A stretch of 16,681 bases of DNA from Phascolarctobacterium sp. (GCA_019417125.1 DXVZ01000183.1:1-16681); one strand, 5' to 3'; shown: positions 7,470-14,899, numbered from the stretch's first letter. The notes: a model not told the origin generated them from the letters alone. Numbers and translations: made by a program.

Positions 7470-10400
7470 TTATTGGTGCCTCCTTTAAGATAGCAAGATA
7501 AAATAACTTGTTTTTGACCCTCGGCAAGAGGCACTTTGCTTTTTTGGTCTTTAAAATAATCAGGAGGAACGAGCTTGATAATTTCAAAATACAGCGCATA
7601 TATAAAAGCTTGTACATCAGAAATTGATTTAGTTTTTAACTCTTTTTCTTTTTTCAAAATTTCTTTTGAAATTTTGATAGGTATCTCGCCATTCTGCCAT
7701 AATTCAAGTAATCTATCAATAGTTCTTTCTTGCTCGTCAGTAAAGCCGGAGCAATTATTCTTGATAGCTTTTAGTAGTTTAATAACCTGTTTATCTGTTT
7801 TAGCAGAACCTGTTTTAGGAGCGTTAAAGTTTTCTTCTTCTGTAAGCATTGTTTCAAAGGCAGTGTCGTTTTGTTCAAAATGTTTGTAATAATGGTCTGA
7901 TACAGGAATTCTTTTAGTATTAGGCTCTGATTGGATAAGTTCAATTGCTTGGATGAAAGTAAGCTGTTCTGCTTTATCACCATTGCTGATAAAGAAAGTT
8001 TTTAAAGCGCCTTTGCGTATAAAAGTTATAGTAGATGTTTCTTTGATTTGCTGCGATATTTTGCCGGTTTTAGCTTTGCGCGGCAGGTACTTGATTACGT
8101 TAAAGAGAGAAGGTTCGTTATCTCTAATCTGACGTATAATGCCAAGGTAATAAAGTTCTGGATTGCTGCTTTCTTCTTCCTCATCAAGGTTAGAATTTAA
8201 TGCAGTAAATAATTTTTGTGAGGTAACTTCTTCGTCATCAGAAAGGTATTTAAAATCTTCTCCAAGTGTATCGTGAAATACCTGAAGTTTTTGTAAAATA
8301 AGTTCTTCTAATGGCAGTTCATCCTTGCTTTGTGATGTGGGGAAAAAGTTAAATACATAAATACGCTCGTGCTCCGTGCCAACACGGTTAATACGCCCTA
8401 CACGCTGCATTATTTTTGTTGGGTTCCATGGCAGGTCATAGTTAATAAGTACATTAGCTTGGTGCAGATTTATGCCTTCTGATAAAACATCAGTTGTAAT
8501 CAGCAAATCGTATTTATCGTTATTTTTGCTTTTAAATTTGGGATTAAAGCTTTCTTCAATTTCTGTTTTTAAAGCGCTGCTGCTTTGCCCGCTGAAGTAA
8601 ATAATTCTATCGTGATAAATATCTTTTATATTTTCGTATAAATATTGGGCGGTTTCAGTAGATTCTGTAAAAACAATGGCTTTTTTGCCTTTTATTAGCG
8701 TTTCGTTAGTAAGTTTATATTTAAACTCTTCCAGTTTTGGGTCTGTTTTAATACGTGACCATATCCATTGTAATGTTTTTAATTGAGAAAGGTCGGTTTC
8801 CAAATCTCGCAGAAATTGTGATGTAAATTCGTCTGTAGCAAATTCCATTACTTCTTCCTGTTCAATTAACTGCATTAATTTTTCTGTATCGCCGTCATCA
8901 AGCAAATCATATACATTTACTTTTTTGCTAATATATACTTTGCCTGTTTTAGCCATTTCTATAAACTTGTCATAAGATTCCATAAATCGTTTTAAAGTAC
9001 ACTTAAAAGCGTAAAAACTGCTCTCCAAACGTTTTATTAAAATGCCTTTCATAAAACCGCCTAAATTATGTTGTGCGGCAGTCATGGAAGCAAGTTTCTT
9101 TTTATCTTTTAAATATAATAATGGAGTATAACGCGCATATTTAAAATCTTTAATAATACTTATAGTTTGATTAAAAGCTTCATCGGTATTTTCATCGAAA
9201 ACATACGTTATTTTCTCCGGTGTACCAACTTTAGGAAATACAAGCCCCTGTTTAGTCAAATCATCACCATAATATTTTTTTATTTCACTTCTTGTGCGGC
9301 GTATCATAATTTCGCGGATGAGTTTATCGCGGATAATTTCGGAATTTTGGCGTATTTGCTGCATATATTCTTCAGAACCTTTTATTTTATTGCGCAGTTT
9401 TGCCCTTAAATTAGCAAAAAAACCTTCTAAATCTTTAATGCCGTTAATAGTACCATTGTGTTTAGGTTGAAATAAATAAAGCTGAGTTTCAATATCACTA
9501 GTGTAATTGTTAATCGGTGTAGCAGAAATTAAAATTACTTTTTTGCCGCGGCAAATTTGGTGCAGGTCTGTAAAGGCTTCTGTTGAGGCATTACGAAAAC
9601 GGTGTGCTTCATCTACAAAAACATAGGTGTACTTATCTATACCTTTGGCAATTATTTTATCCAGTTTGCCAAGTGATTCTACATCATAACGCGATACGCC
9701 AAATTCCTGTAAAACACTTCGCCAATAATCTACCAATACAGGAGGGCAGACTATAAGTTTATATGTATTGCGGTTAAAACTGTTGGCAAGCATAGCGCAG
9801 ATATAAGTTTTGCCCAAACCAACTACATCAGAAATAAACACGCCGTTATAAGCGTGTAATTTTTGCTTTGCCTGCATAACTGCGTCAAGCTGGTATTGCA
9901 AGCGCATATATCCTTCCGGCAATAATGTATCAAGATTTTCTTTATCAGCATTTAATTCTTCTTTAAAAAATTCATAAAGTGTTTTTAAAAATAACTGATA
10001 AGGGGTTATGTCATCACGCAGCCAGGTCCTTTGTTCTACTGCTTCAAGATAAGTATCACGTATATCAATGCTTTGTGCCCAAAGATCTTCAAATTTTTGC
10101 AGTGCAAATTTTACATCAGGTGCGTCTTTTAATTCAACATTAAATTCAATGTTATCTATAAGCCCTGCCTGCGAAAAATTACTGGAGCCGGTTATAACGC
10201 TGCCAAACATATCTGGAACTTTTTCTTGATTTTTTCTTAAAATGTAAACTTTGGCATGAATAGGGTTTTGTGTGTAAAGACGCATTTCAAGCTTACCCGT
10301 TTTTAACCATTTAATAAAAATGCGTACGGCTTTTTCAATAGTTGGGCTCGCATCTGCTTCTTCAAACTCATTTTGTATTTCTTCACTGATTATTTTTTTA

Positions 10401-10669
10401 CTTTCTTTTTCAGGAATACCAATAAATTGTGCTTGCATATTGCTGCGGTCAATAATTTTAACAGTAAAACGGTCTACGTTTAAGCCTACTAGTATACGAA
10501 TTTTTTCAACTTCTTCAAGTGATGGATACATTTTAAAGAAACCACTGGAACGGAAGTAACCGACAAGAATATCGAAAAATTGTGTATTGCTTTTTAATAT
10601 TGCAGTAAAGCGACTGTATAAATCACGGTTTTCTTCGTTTGTAAAAAATTTTAAATCAGTATTCTCCAT
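7466..10669 (-). CDS. SNF2/DEAD-type superfamily 2 helicase with N-terminal phospholipase-D nuclease domain
   Basis: A 1067-residue DNA translocase joined to a PLD-type catalytic domain. The N-terminal part has IHAKVYILR (137-145; H138, K140) followed by GSSNFS (161-166), the HxK...GSSN signature of PLD family nucleases. Only one copy is seen, so the active form would be a dimer. The motor has Walker A VGLGKT (283-288), DEAH (353-356), SAT (382-384), SEGINL (730-735) and motif VI QRVGRINR (755-762), a complete superfamily 2 set. The ATG at 10667-10669 follows AGAAAGGTGA with good spacing. It is the first gene of the operon with the methyltransferase. DISARM, BREX and type I/ISP restriction systems also pair such helicases with methylases, but no drmB- or pglZ-like gene is in the window. 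The likely role is phage or plasmid defence, inferred from domains only. Confidence 0.9.
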   Translation of the reverse strand: MENTDLKFFTNEENRDLYSRFTAILKSNTQFFDILVGYFRSSGFFKMYPSLEEVEKIRILVGLNVDRFTVKIIDRSNMQAQFIGIPEKESKKIISEEIQNEFEEADASPTIEKAVRIFIKWLKTGKLEMRLYTQNPIHAKVYILRKNQEKVPDMFGSVITGSSNFSQAGLIDNIEFNVELKDAPDVKFALQKFEDLWAQSIDIRDTYLEAVEQRTWLRDDITPYQLFLKTLYEFFKEELNADKENLDTLLPEGYMRLQYQLDAVMQAKQKLHAYNGVFISDVVGLGKTYICAMLANSFNRNTYKLIVCPPVLVDYWRSVLQEFGVSRYDVESLGKLDKIIAKGIDKYTYVFVDEAHRFRNASTEAFTDLHQICRGKKVILISATPINNYTSDIETQLYLFQPKHNGTINGIKDLEGFFANLRAKLRNKIKGSEEYMQQIRQNSEIIRDKLIREIMIRRTRSEIKKYYGDDLTKQGLVFPKVGTPEKITYVFDENTDEAFNQTISIIKDFKYARYTPLLYLKDKKKLASMTAAQHNLGGFMKGILIKRLESSFYAFKCTLKRFMESYDKFIEMAKTGKVYISKKVNVYDLLDDGDTEKLMQLIEQEEVMEFATDEFTSQFLRDLETDLSQLKTLQWIWSRIKTDPKLEEFKYKLTNETLIKGKKAIVFTESTETAQYLYENIKDIYHDRIIYFSGQSSSALKTEIEESFNPKFKSKNNDKYDLLITTDVLSEGINLHQANVLINYDLPWNPTKIMQRVGRINRVGTEHERIYVFNFFPTSQSKDELPLEELILQKLQVFHDTLGEDFKYLSDDEEVTSQKLFTALNSNLDEEEESSNPELYYLGIIRQIRDNEPSLFNVIKYLPRKAKTGKISQQIKETSTITFIRKGALKTFFISNGDKAEQLTFIQAIELIQSEPNTKRIPVSDHYYKHFEQNDTAFETMLTEEENFNAPKTGSAKTDKQVIKLLKAIKNNCSGFTDEQERTIDRLLELWQNGEIPIKISKEILKKEKELKTKSISDVQAFIYALYFEIIKLVPPDYFKDQKSKVPLAEGQKQVILSCYLKGGTNK

Positions 10670-10692
10670 GCTTTCTCACCTTTCTAAAATGC

Positions 10693-10722
10693 CCTGACCA
10701 AAAAGTGTACTTTTCGGTCAGG
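10693..10722. promoter_or_regulatory. Hairpin or operator in the 5' leader of the helicase gene
   Basis: CCTGACC (10693-10699) pairs with GGTCAGG (10716-10722), and the inside continues as AAAAGT/ACTTTT after one mismatch. The dyad ends about 24 bases before the helicase ATG, close to the ribosome site. It could be a repressor operator or an RNA hairpin that limits access of ribosomes. The minus strand has no T-run directly after it, so an attenuator is less likely. Confidence 0.6.
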
Positions 10723-10805
10723 TGGTTTTTCGGGCTTTTGAGATTTGGTTGAGCGAGAAAAAATCAGCAAATCGAAGATATTGAGATGTTCATTACAAAT
10801 TGATA

Positions 10806-10835
10806 TAATTACAATAAAGTACACATTATTGTCAG
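10806..10835 (-). promoter_or_regulatory. Possible promoter of the helicase-methylase operon
   Basis: On the minus strand, CTGACA (10830-10835) and TAATTA (10806-10811) are 18 bases apart. The spacer is almost filled by one arm of the inverted repeat at 10816-10863, so a protein bound to the repeat would control it. A second reading, TTGTAA (10845-10850) with TAATGT, is equally possible. Weak match in AT-rich DNA. Confidence 0.3.
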
Positions 10836-10863
10836 ATAAGCTCTTTACAATAATGTGTACTTT
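10816..10863. repeat. Perfect 17-bp inverted repeat upstream of the helicase gene
   Basis: AAAGTACACATTATTGT (10816-10832) and ACAATAATGTGTACTTT (10847-10863) are perfect complements with a 14-base spacer. Each arm, read outward, starts ATGTGTACTTT after the inner AT part. No gene lies between the arms. It lies about 150-195 bases before the helicase start. An operator or a footprint of a small mobile element are the likely explanations. Confidence 0.8.
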
Positions 10864-10930
10864 TGGTTTTTGGCGCTGTGCATAGTATTAAATATGTGTA
10901 TTTTCATGCCTGTTTATATACCGGCATAAT

Positions 10931-10955
10931 AAAAAACTCCCACCAAAGCGGGAGC
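10931..10955 (-). terminator. Terminator of the toxin-antitoxin operon
   Basis: On the minus strand, CTCCC and GGGAG (10950-10954 and 10937-10941) form a stem around GCTTTGGT and are followed by TTTTTT (10931-10936). It is 66 bases after the toxin stop and would stop transcription before the helicase leader. Confidence 0.75.
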
Positions 10956-11020
10956 CTGTTGTTGTTTTTATACTGCGTATGTTGCGGCACAGCGCGATGT
11001 TTAATTGTTAGGTTTTTAGG

Positions 11021-11368
11021 TTATTCAAGGTCTAATTGGAATTTAATTGCGTTTTGTATTTGGGTGATATAGTCCGCATCCGTAATAGTGGCAACATAAT
11101 TTATAAGGCGTTTTTTATCAACCGCACGGATTTGGTGCGCTAAAATAATAGAATCTTTAGGAAGCTTGGAAATGCTTTGCGGCAGAAAAACTTCGTTGGG
11201 GTAGATTATTGTGTACGAAGGCTTCATACTGGTAATGGGCAAAACCGTAACCTGGTTAAGATGGTTTGTGTAGTCTGCCGATACGACGATACAGGGGCGT
11301 GTGCCGGATTGTTCTGAACCGAGCACCGGGTTAAAGTTGATAAAGTGAATCTGCCATTGTTTTACCAT
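11021..11368 (-). CDS. MazF/PemK-type endoribonuclease toxin
   Basis: The protein belongs to the MazF/PemK family, which cuts mRNA at short sequences when freed from its antitoxin. The family pattern is clear: INFNPVLGSEQSGTRPCIVVSAD near the N-terminus, holding the conserved Gly-Glu and the catalytic Arg, followed by VTVLPITS with the conserved Thr/Ser. I chose the ATG at 11366-11368 (115 residues, MVKQWQIHF), since GGAGG then sits 9 bases upstream. An ATG nine bases earlier (11377) would touch the GGAGG directly. The gene overlaps the antitoxin stop by 7 bases, typical for coupled toxin-antitoxin pairs. The cleavage site cannot be read from sequence. Confidence 0.9.
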   Translation of the reverse strand: MVKQWQIHFINFNPVLGSEQSGTRPCIVVSADYTNHLNQVTVLPITSMKPSYTIIYPNEVFLPQSISKLPKDSIILAHQIRAVDKKRLINYVATITDADYITQIQNAIKFQLDLE

Positions 11369-11631
11369 TCTGCGCATCCTCCAGGGTAATCAATAGCGGC
11401 AAAGTCTTTGCTTACTTCTTCGCACCTTTCGCGGTAACCGGGGTCATTGGCGGCCTGCTTCATTAAATTTTCTTTGCGCAGCTTTTCAAAAGCAACGATT
11501 TTTTCGGAAATGGCCTCGCAGCAAAAACTGCGCATGCTGCTGATGCTTTTATCGTCGGCAAGCTTTTTTAGTTGGTTATATAATGCGGGAGTGAGTTCTA
11601 TGTTGATGGTTTTCTTTATGGCGACAGTCAT
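11362..11631 (-). CDS. MazE-like / ribbon-helix-helix antitoxin
   Basis: An 89-residue protein directly before the MazF gene. TINIELTPALYNQLKKLAD (about 9-27) followed by a predicted helix pair looks like a ribbon-helix-helix DNA-binding region. The C-terminal part, NDPGYRERCEEVSKDFAAIDY, is acidic and fits the toxin-binding tail of this antitoxin type. The ATG has AAAGGAG upstream at good spacing and a promoter at 11663-11691. Antitoxins of this kind usually repress their own promoter, here probably through the dyad at 11650-11665. The role follows mainly from its place before MazF. Confidence 0.82.
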   Translation of the reverse strand: MTVAIKKTINIELTPALYNQLKKLADDKSISSMRSFCCEAISEKIVAFEKLRKENLMKQAANDPGYRERCEEVSKDFAAIDYPGGCAEW

Positions 11632-11649
11632 TTTTGCAAGCTCCTTTCT

Positions 11650-11691
11650 AATTTATACTTAAATTATACCATACAAAAAATGACAGGTAAA
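11650..11691 (-). promoter_or_regulatory. Toxin-antitoxin promoter with likely autoregulatory dyad
   Basis: On the minus strand, TTTACC (11686-11691) and a perfect -10 TATAAT (11663-11668) are 17 bases apart, and a TG lies near the extended -10 position. The dyad AATTTA/TAAATT with a 4-base spacer (11650-11665) overlaps the -10 end, where a bound antitoxin would block transcription. The antitoxin ATG starts about 30 bases after the -10. Confidence 0.65.
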
Positions 11692-11809
11692 TATATGGTG
11701 GAAGACATACATAAATACTGCGGCGCGTTACCGCTTGAGGTTCTTTCCCCGCGGTGTATACATCTATCCAAAAATTGCCAGAAAATTTTTAAATCTTTGT
11801 TAAGCAGGT

Positions 11810-11838
11810 TTGTTTTTTATGCGGATAAATGGTAAAAT
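11810..11838 (+). promoter_or_regulatory. Promoter of the ABC importer operon
   Basis: TTGTTT (11810-11815) and TAAAAT (11833-11838) are 17 bases apart, about 65 bases before the first binding-protein ATG. No T-box or other riboswitch that I can recognise lies in the 270 bases between the two divergent operons, although related importers in other Bacillota can carry a T-box. Confidence 0.5.
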
Positions 11839-11902
11839 AGAGTTTAAAATAGTAGTATTGTTGTTTTGAGGGGACATTTTGCAGAATGGAAGGATGGATA
11901 TT

Positions 11903-12901
11903 ATGAAAAAAAGAGGACTGAAAAAATTTGCTGCAGGCGTAACTTTGCTTTTGGCATTGGGGCTTCTGGCGGGTTGCGGCGGCGAAAAAAAGGAAGCAGG
12001 CAGTAAAGCGCAGTTAAACGTAGGTATTGTACAACTTGTAGAACACAGCGCGCTTGATGCCGCCAACAAGGGCTTTGTAGACGGTTTGGCGGAGAAGGGC
12101 TTCAAAGAAAACGGGAATATTACTATCGACAGGCAAAACGCGCAGGCAGACCAGAGTAATTTACAGAACATTGCCCACCGTTTTGTCAACAACAAGGTTA
12201 ACCTGATTTGCGCCATTGCTACACCGGCGGCGCAGGTTATGGCAAACGCCACTAAGGATATACCCATTGTGGCAACCGCTGTTACGGATTATGAAGCGGC
12301 TAAGCTTGTTGAGAGCAATGAAAAACCGGGCGGCAACATTACGGGCACCAGCGATATGAACCCGATTAAGGAACAGGTTGATTTGCTGCTGAAAATTGTG
12401 CCTGACGCTAAAACCATCGGCACTATTTACTGCTCCAGCGAAGTTAATTCCCAAATACAGATTGATTTAATGAAAAAAGCGGCTGCTGAACGGGGCGTCA
12501 ATGTCATGGAGGCAACGGTTTCCACGGTAAACGATATTCAGCAGGCGGCACAGAGCCTTGTGGGCAAGGTTGATGCGGTTTATGTACCGACCGATAATGT
12601 TATTGCGTCTTCGATGCCGACTTTGGTTGCCGTAACTGACAACGCAGGGCTGGCGGTTATTTGCGGCGAGGAAGGCCCGGTAAGGGCGGGCGGTCTTGCA
12701 ACGCTGGGTATTGATTACTACCAGCTCGGTAAGGAAACCGGCGAGATGGCGGCTAAAATTCTTAACGGCGAAGCCAAACCGGCAGATATTCCAATCCAGA
12801 CGCAGAAACAGTTTAAAACCGTTATCAACGAAGCCAGCGCGCAGCGCCTTGGCATAACTATCCCGCAGGACGTGCTGCAAGATGCGGAGATTGTAAAATA
12901 A
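11903..12901 (+). CDS. ABC importer substrate-binding lipoprotein 1 (PF04392-type, TrpX-like)
   Basis: This is the extracellular binding protein of an ABC importer. The start chosen is the ATG at 11903, with GGAAGGA about 8 bases upstream. It gives MKKRGLKKF, then a hydrophobic stretch and the lipobox LLAGC with the lipidated Cys at residue 25. ATG and TTG codons further upstream are in frame but lack a spaced ribosome site. The mature part starts NVGIVQLVEH and carries NAQADQSNLQNIAHRF, CAIATPAAQ, IVATAVTDYEAA and GTSDMNPIKEQ, a pattern of the ABC_sub_bind family. Some members of that family bind aromatic amino acids, so tryptophan-like ligands are possible but not shown. It is about 70% identical by eye to the next gene, clearly a tandem duplicate. 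Confidence 0.88.
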   Translation: MKKRGLKKFAAGVTLLLALGLLAGCGGEKKEAGSKAQLNVGIVQLVEHSALDAANKGFVDGLAEKGFKENGNITIDRQNAQADQSNLQNIAHRFVNNKVNLICAIATPAAQVMANATKDIPIVATAVTDYEAAKLVESNEKPGGNITGTSDMNPIKEQVDLLLKIVPDAKTIGTIYCSSEVNSQIQIDLMKKAAAERGVNVMEATVSTVNDIQQAAQSLVGKVDAVYVPTDNVIASSMPTLVAVTDNAGLAVICGEEGPVRAGGLATLGIDYYQLGKETGEMAAKILNGEAKPADIPIQTQKQFKTVINEASAQRLGITIPQDVLQDAEIVK

Positions 12902-12947
12902 CCGCGTTGAATGCAAAAGTTTACCTTAGGGAAGGAATGAGTATCCA

Positions 12948-13943
12948 ATGAAATTATCTAAAAAAGCACGCACCCTTGCTGCGGTTTTGGCTTTAACGCT
13001 TGTCGCCGGAGTTTTAGGCGGCTGCGGCGGCGATAAAAAAGAAGAAGCTGCCGCTAAAAAAACAGTTAATGTTGGTATTGTACAATTAGTAGAACACGCA
13101 TCTTTGGATGCGGCGAATAAAGGCTTTGTGGACGGGCTTGCCGCTAACGGCTTTAAAGAGGGCGAAAACATTGCTTTCGACCGCCAGAACGCGCAGGCAG
13201 ACCAAAGCAATTTGCAGAATATTGCCCACCGTTTTGTCAGCAATAAGGTTGATTTAATCTGCGCTATTGCAACCCCTGCCGCGCAGACCGCCGCTAACGC
13301 GACGAAGGATATACCCATTGTGGCAACCGCCGTTACGGATTACGAGGCGGCAAAACTTGTTGCCAGCAATGAAAAACCGGGCGGCAATGTTACGGGCACC
13401 AGCGATATGAACCCGATTAAAGAGCAGCTTGACCTTTTGTTAAAGCTGGTTCCGGACGCTAAAGTTGTCGGCACGATTTATTCTTCCAGCGAAGTTAATT
13501 CGCAAATGCAGGTTGACCTTTTGAAAAAATATGCTGCCGAACGCGGCGTGGAGATTAAGGAAGCAACTGTTTCCAGCGTTAACGATATTCAGCAGGCGGC
13601 ACAAAGCCTGATTGGCGATATTGACTGCCTGTACCTGCCGACCGATAACGTAATGGCTTCTGCCGTACCGACGCTGATTAGCGTTACCGAGCCTGCCAAA
13701 CTGGTTATGACCTGCGGCTGGCCGGATACCGAGGGCAGCGTTGCTGTAATTGGCATTAATTATTACGAACTTGGCAAACAGACCGGCGAAATGGCTGCTA
13801 AAATTTTAAAGGGCGAAGCTAAACCGGCCGATATGCCTATTGAAACGCAGAAAAAATTTAAAGTAACCGTTAATAAACAAGTTGCAGAACGCCTTGGCGT
13901 TACTGTTCCGGAAGATATTTTGAAAGCTGCTGAAGCAGAATAA
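12948..13943 (+). CDS. ABC importer substrate-binding lipoprotein 2 (tandem paralogue)
   Basis: A second binding protein of 331 residues, 46 bases after the first with no terminator between. The ATG at 12948 follows GGAAGGA. The signal peptide ends in the lipobox VLGGC, Cys at 26. Most of the body matches the first copy almost word for word, including the NAQADQSNLQ and GTSDMNPIKEQ blocks. The greatest difference is at residues 255-271, TCGWPDTEGSVAVIGIN, where the first copy (253-271) reads ICGEEGPVRAGGLATLGID. That segment is probably near the ligand pocket, so the two copies may bind different substrates and share one permease. Confidence 0.88.
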   Translation: MKLSKKARTLAAVLALTLVAGVLGGCGGDKKEEAAAKKTVNVGIVQLVEHASLDAANKGFVDGLAANGFKEGENIAFDRQNAQADQSNLQNIAHRFVSNKVDLICAIATPAAQTAANATKDIPIVATAVTDYEAAKLVASNEKPGGNVTGTSDMNPIKEQLDLLLKLVPDAKVVGTIYSSSEVNSQMQVDLLKKYAAERGVEIKEATVSSVNDIQQAAQSLIGDIDCLYLPTDNVMASAVPTLISVTEPAKLVMTCGWPDTEGSVAVIGINYYELGKQTGEMAAKILKGEAKPADMPIETQKKFKVTVNKQVAERLGVTVPEDILKAAEAE

Positions 13944-13954
13944 AAGAAGCTTTT

Positions 13955-13991
13955 GCGGGTTTCCGGCGCACAGGTGCGGAAACCCGCTTTT
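13955..13991 (+). terminator. Strong hairpin between binding protein 2 and permease genes
   Basis: GCGGGTTTCCG (13955-13965) pairs perfectly with CGGAAACCCGC (13977-13987) and is followed by TTTTA. The short T-run suggests partial termination, or a 3' stabiliser of the binding-protein mRNA, so that far more binding protein than permease is made. The permease gene begins 24 bases later with its own strong ribosome site and no clear promoter. Confidence 0.65.
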
Positions 13992-14014
13992 ACTGCTACT
14001 TTGGAGGAGATTAG

Positions 14015-14899
14015 ATGATCGACATTTTAATGCCGACAATAGCCCAGGGGCTTTTGTGGGCGGTTATGGCGCTGGGCGTTTATATTACGTTCCGCGTTTT
14101 GGATATTGCTGATTTGACTGTTGAAGGAAGCTTTCCGCTGGGGGCTGCCGTTGCCGCCGCCATGCTTTCGGAGGGTTATTCCGTCACGGCGGCTTTTTTG
14201 TGCGCTGCCGCTGCCGGTATGCTGGCGGGTGTTGCTACCGGTTTTTTACACACCAAATTGAAAATACCGGCGCTGCTGGCAGGTATTTTAACCATGATTG
14301 CGCTGTATTCCGTAAACCTGCGCGTTATGGGCAAAGCCAACCTGTCGCTTTTGCGTATTGATACAATTTTTACTAAAATGCAGGCCATGACGGGCCTTGA
14401 TAATGTTTATACCGTGCTGGCGGTGGGCGTTGTGGCGGCGCTTGCCTGCGTAATTTTTATTTACTGGTTCTTTGGTACGGAAATCGGCGCCGCTATCCGC
14501 GCGACCGGCTATAACCAGCAGATGATCCGCGCGCAGGGCGTTGATACGCGCATTACCATTATTTTGGGGCTTTTAATCAGCAACGCGCTGGTTGCTTTAA
14601 GCGGCGCGCTGATTGCGCAGAACAACGGCTTTGCCGATGTCGGCATGGGCACGGGCACCATCGTTATCGGCCTTGCTTCCGTAATTATCGGCGAGGTGCT
14701 GTTTGGCACGCGCAGCTTTAAAAACTGCCTGGTCAGCGTTGTGCTGGGCAGCGTTGTTTACCGCATTGTTATTGCCGCGGTACTGCAAATGGGCATGCCG
14801 CCTAACGATTTGAAACTGTTTACGGCAATTTTGGTTGCCTTTGCTCTGTCGCTGCCGCTTGTTAAAGACAAGGTCGGCATCAGAAAGGCGGTGAAATGA
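14015..14899 (+). CDS. ABC importer permease (BPD_transp_2-type, TrpY-like)
   Basis: An integral membrane protein of 294 residues with about eight hydrophobic segments, forming the channel of the importer. The ATG at 14015 follows GGAGGAGA. The stretch ALGVYITFRVLDIADLTVEG near residues 18-37 and PLGAAVAAAMLSEG just after are typical of the permeases that go with ABC_sub_bind binding proteins. GTEIGAAIRATGYNQQMIRAQG near 155-175 is the cytoplasmic loop that contacts the ATPase. The stop overlaps the ATPase start as ATGA, so the two are translated together. One permease serves two binding proteins. The class is clear, the substrate unknown. Confidence 0.9.
   Translation: MIDILMPTIAQGLLWAVMALGVYITFRVLDIADLTVEGSFPLGAAVAAAMLSEGYSVTAAFLCAAAAGMLAGVATGFLHTKLKIPALLAGILTMIALYSVNLRVMGKANLSLLRIDTIFTKMQAMTGLDNVYTVLAVGVVAALACVIFIYWFFGTEIGAAIRATGYNQQMIRAQGVDTRITIILGLLISNALVALSGALIAQNNGFADVGMGTGTIVIGLASVIIGEVLFGTRSFKNCLVSVVLGSVVYRIVIAAVLQMGMPPNDLKLFTAILVAFALSLPLVKDKVGIRKAVK

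Larger units (their letters stand above)
10670..11020. other. 351-base gene-free region between the helicase and toxin genes
   Basis: No credible gene is seen here. From left to right it holds the helicase ribosome site (10675-10685), the dyad at 10693-10722, and an AAAAGCCCG-type motif on the minus strand near 10726-10740. After these come a possible promoter (10806-10835), the 17-bp inverted repeat (10816-10863) and the terminator of the toxin-antitoxin operon (10931-10955). The 10865-10930 part is AT-rich and shows nothing I can name. Confidence 0.6.

Noticed and set aside
10863..11072. 69-residue open frame on the plus strand
   Set aside because: It crosses a terminator hairpin and the toxin gene end, has no ribosome site and no recognisable domain.
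590..11710. Possible att direct repeat: tRNA 3' end TGGTGGAGAC and TGGTGGAAGAC near 11695
   Set aside because: Only about 10 bases match, with an insertion, and the match does not continue. No integrase gene is in the window, so chance is the better explanation.
11692..11809. Possible T-box or riboswitch before the importer operon
   Set aside because: Only short chance stems such as GCGG/CCGC are seen. No T-box sequence or terminator-antiterminator pair is present.
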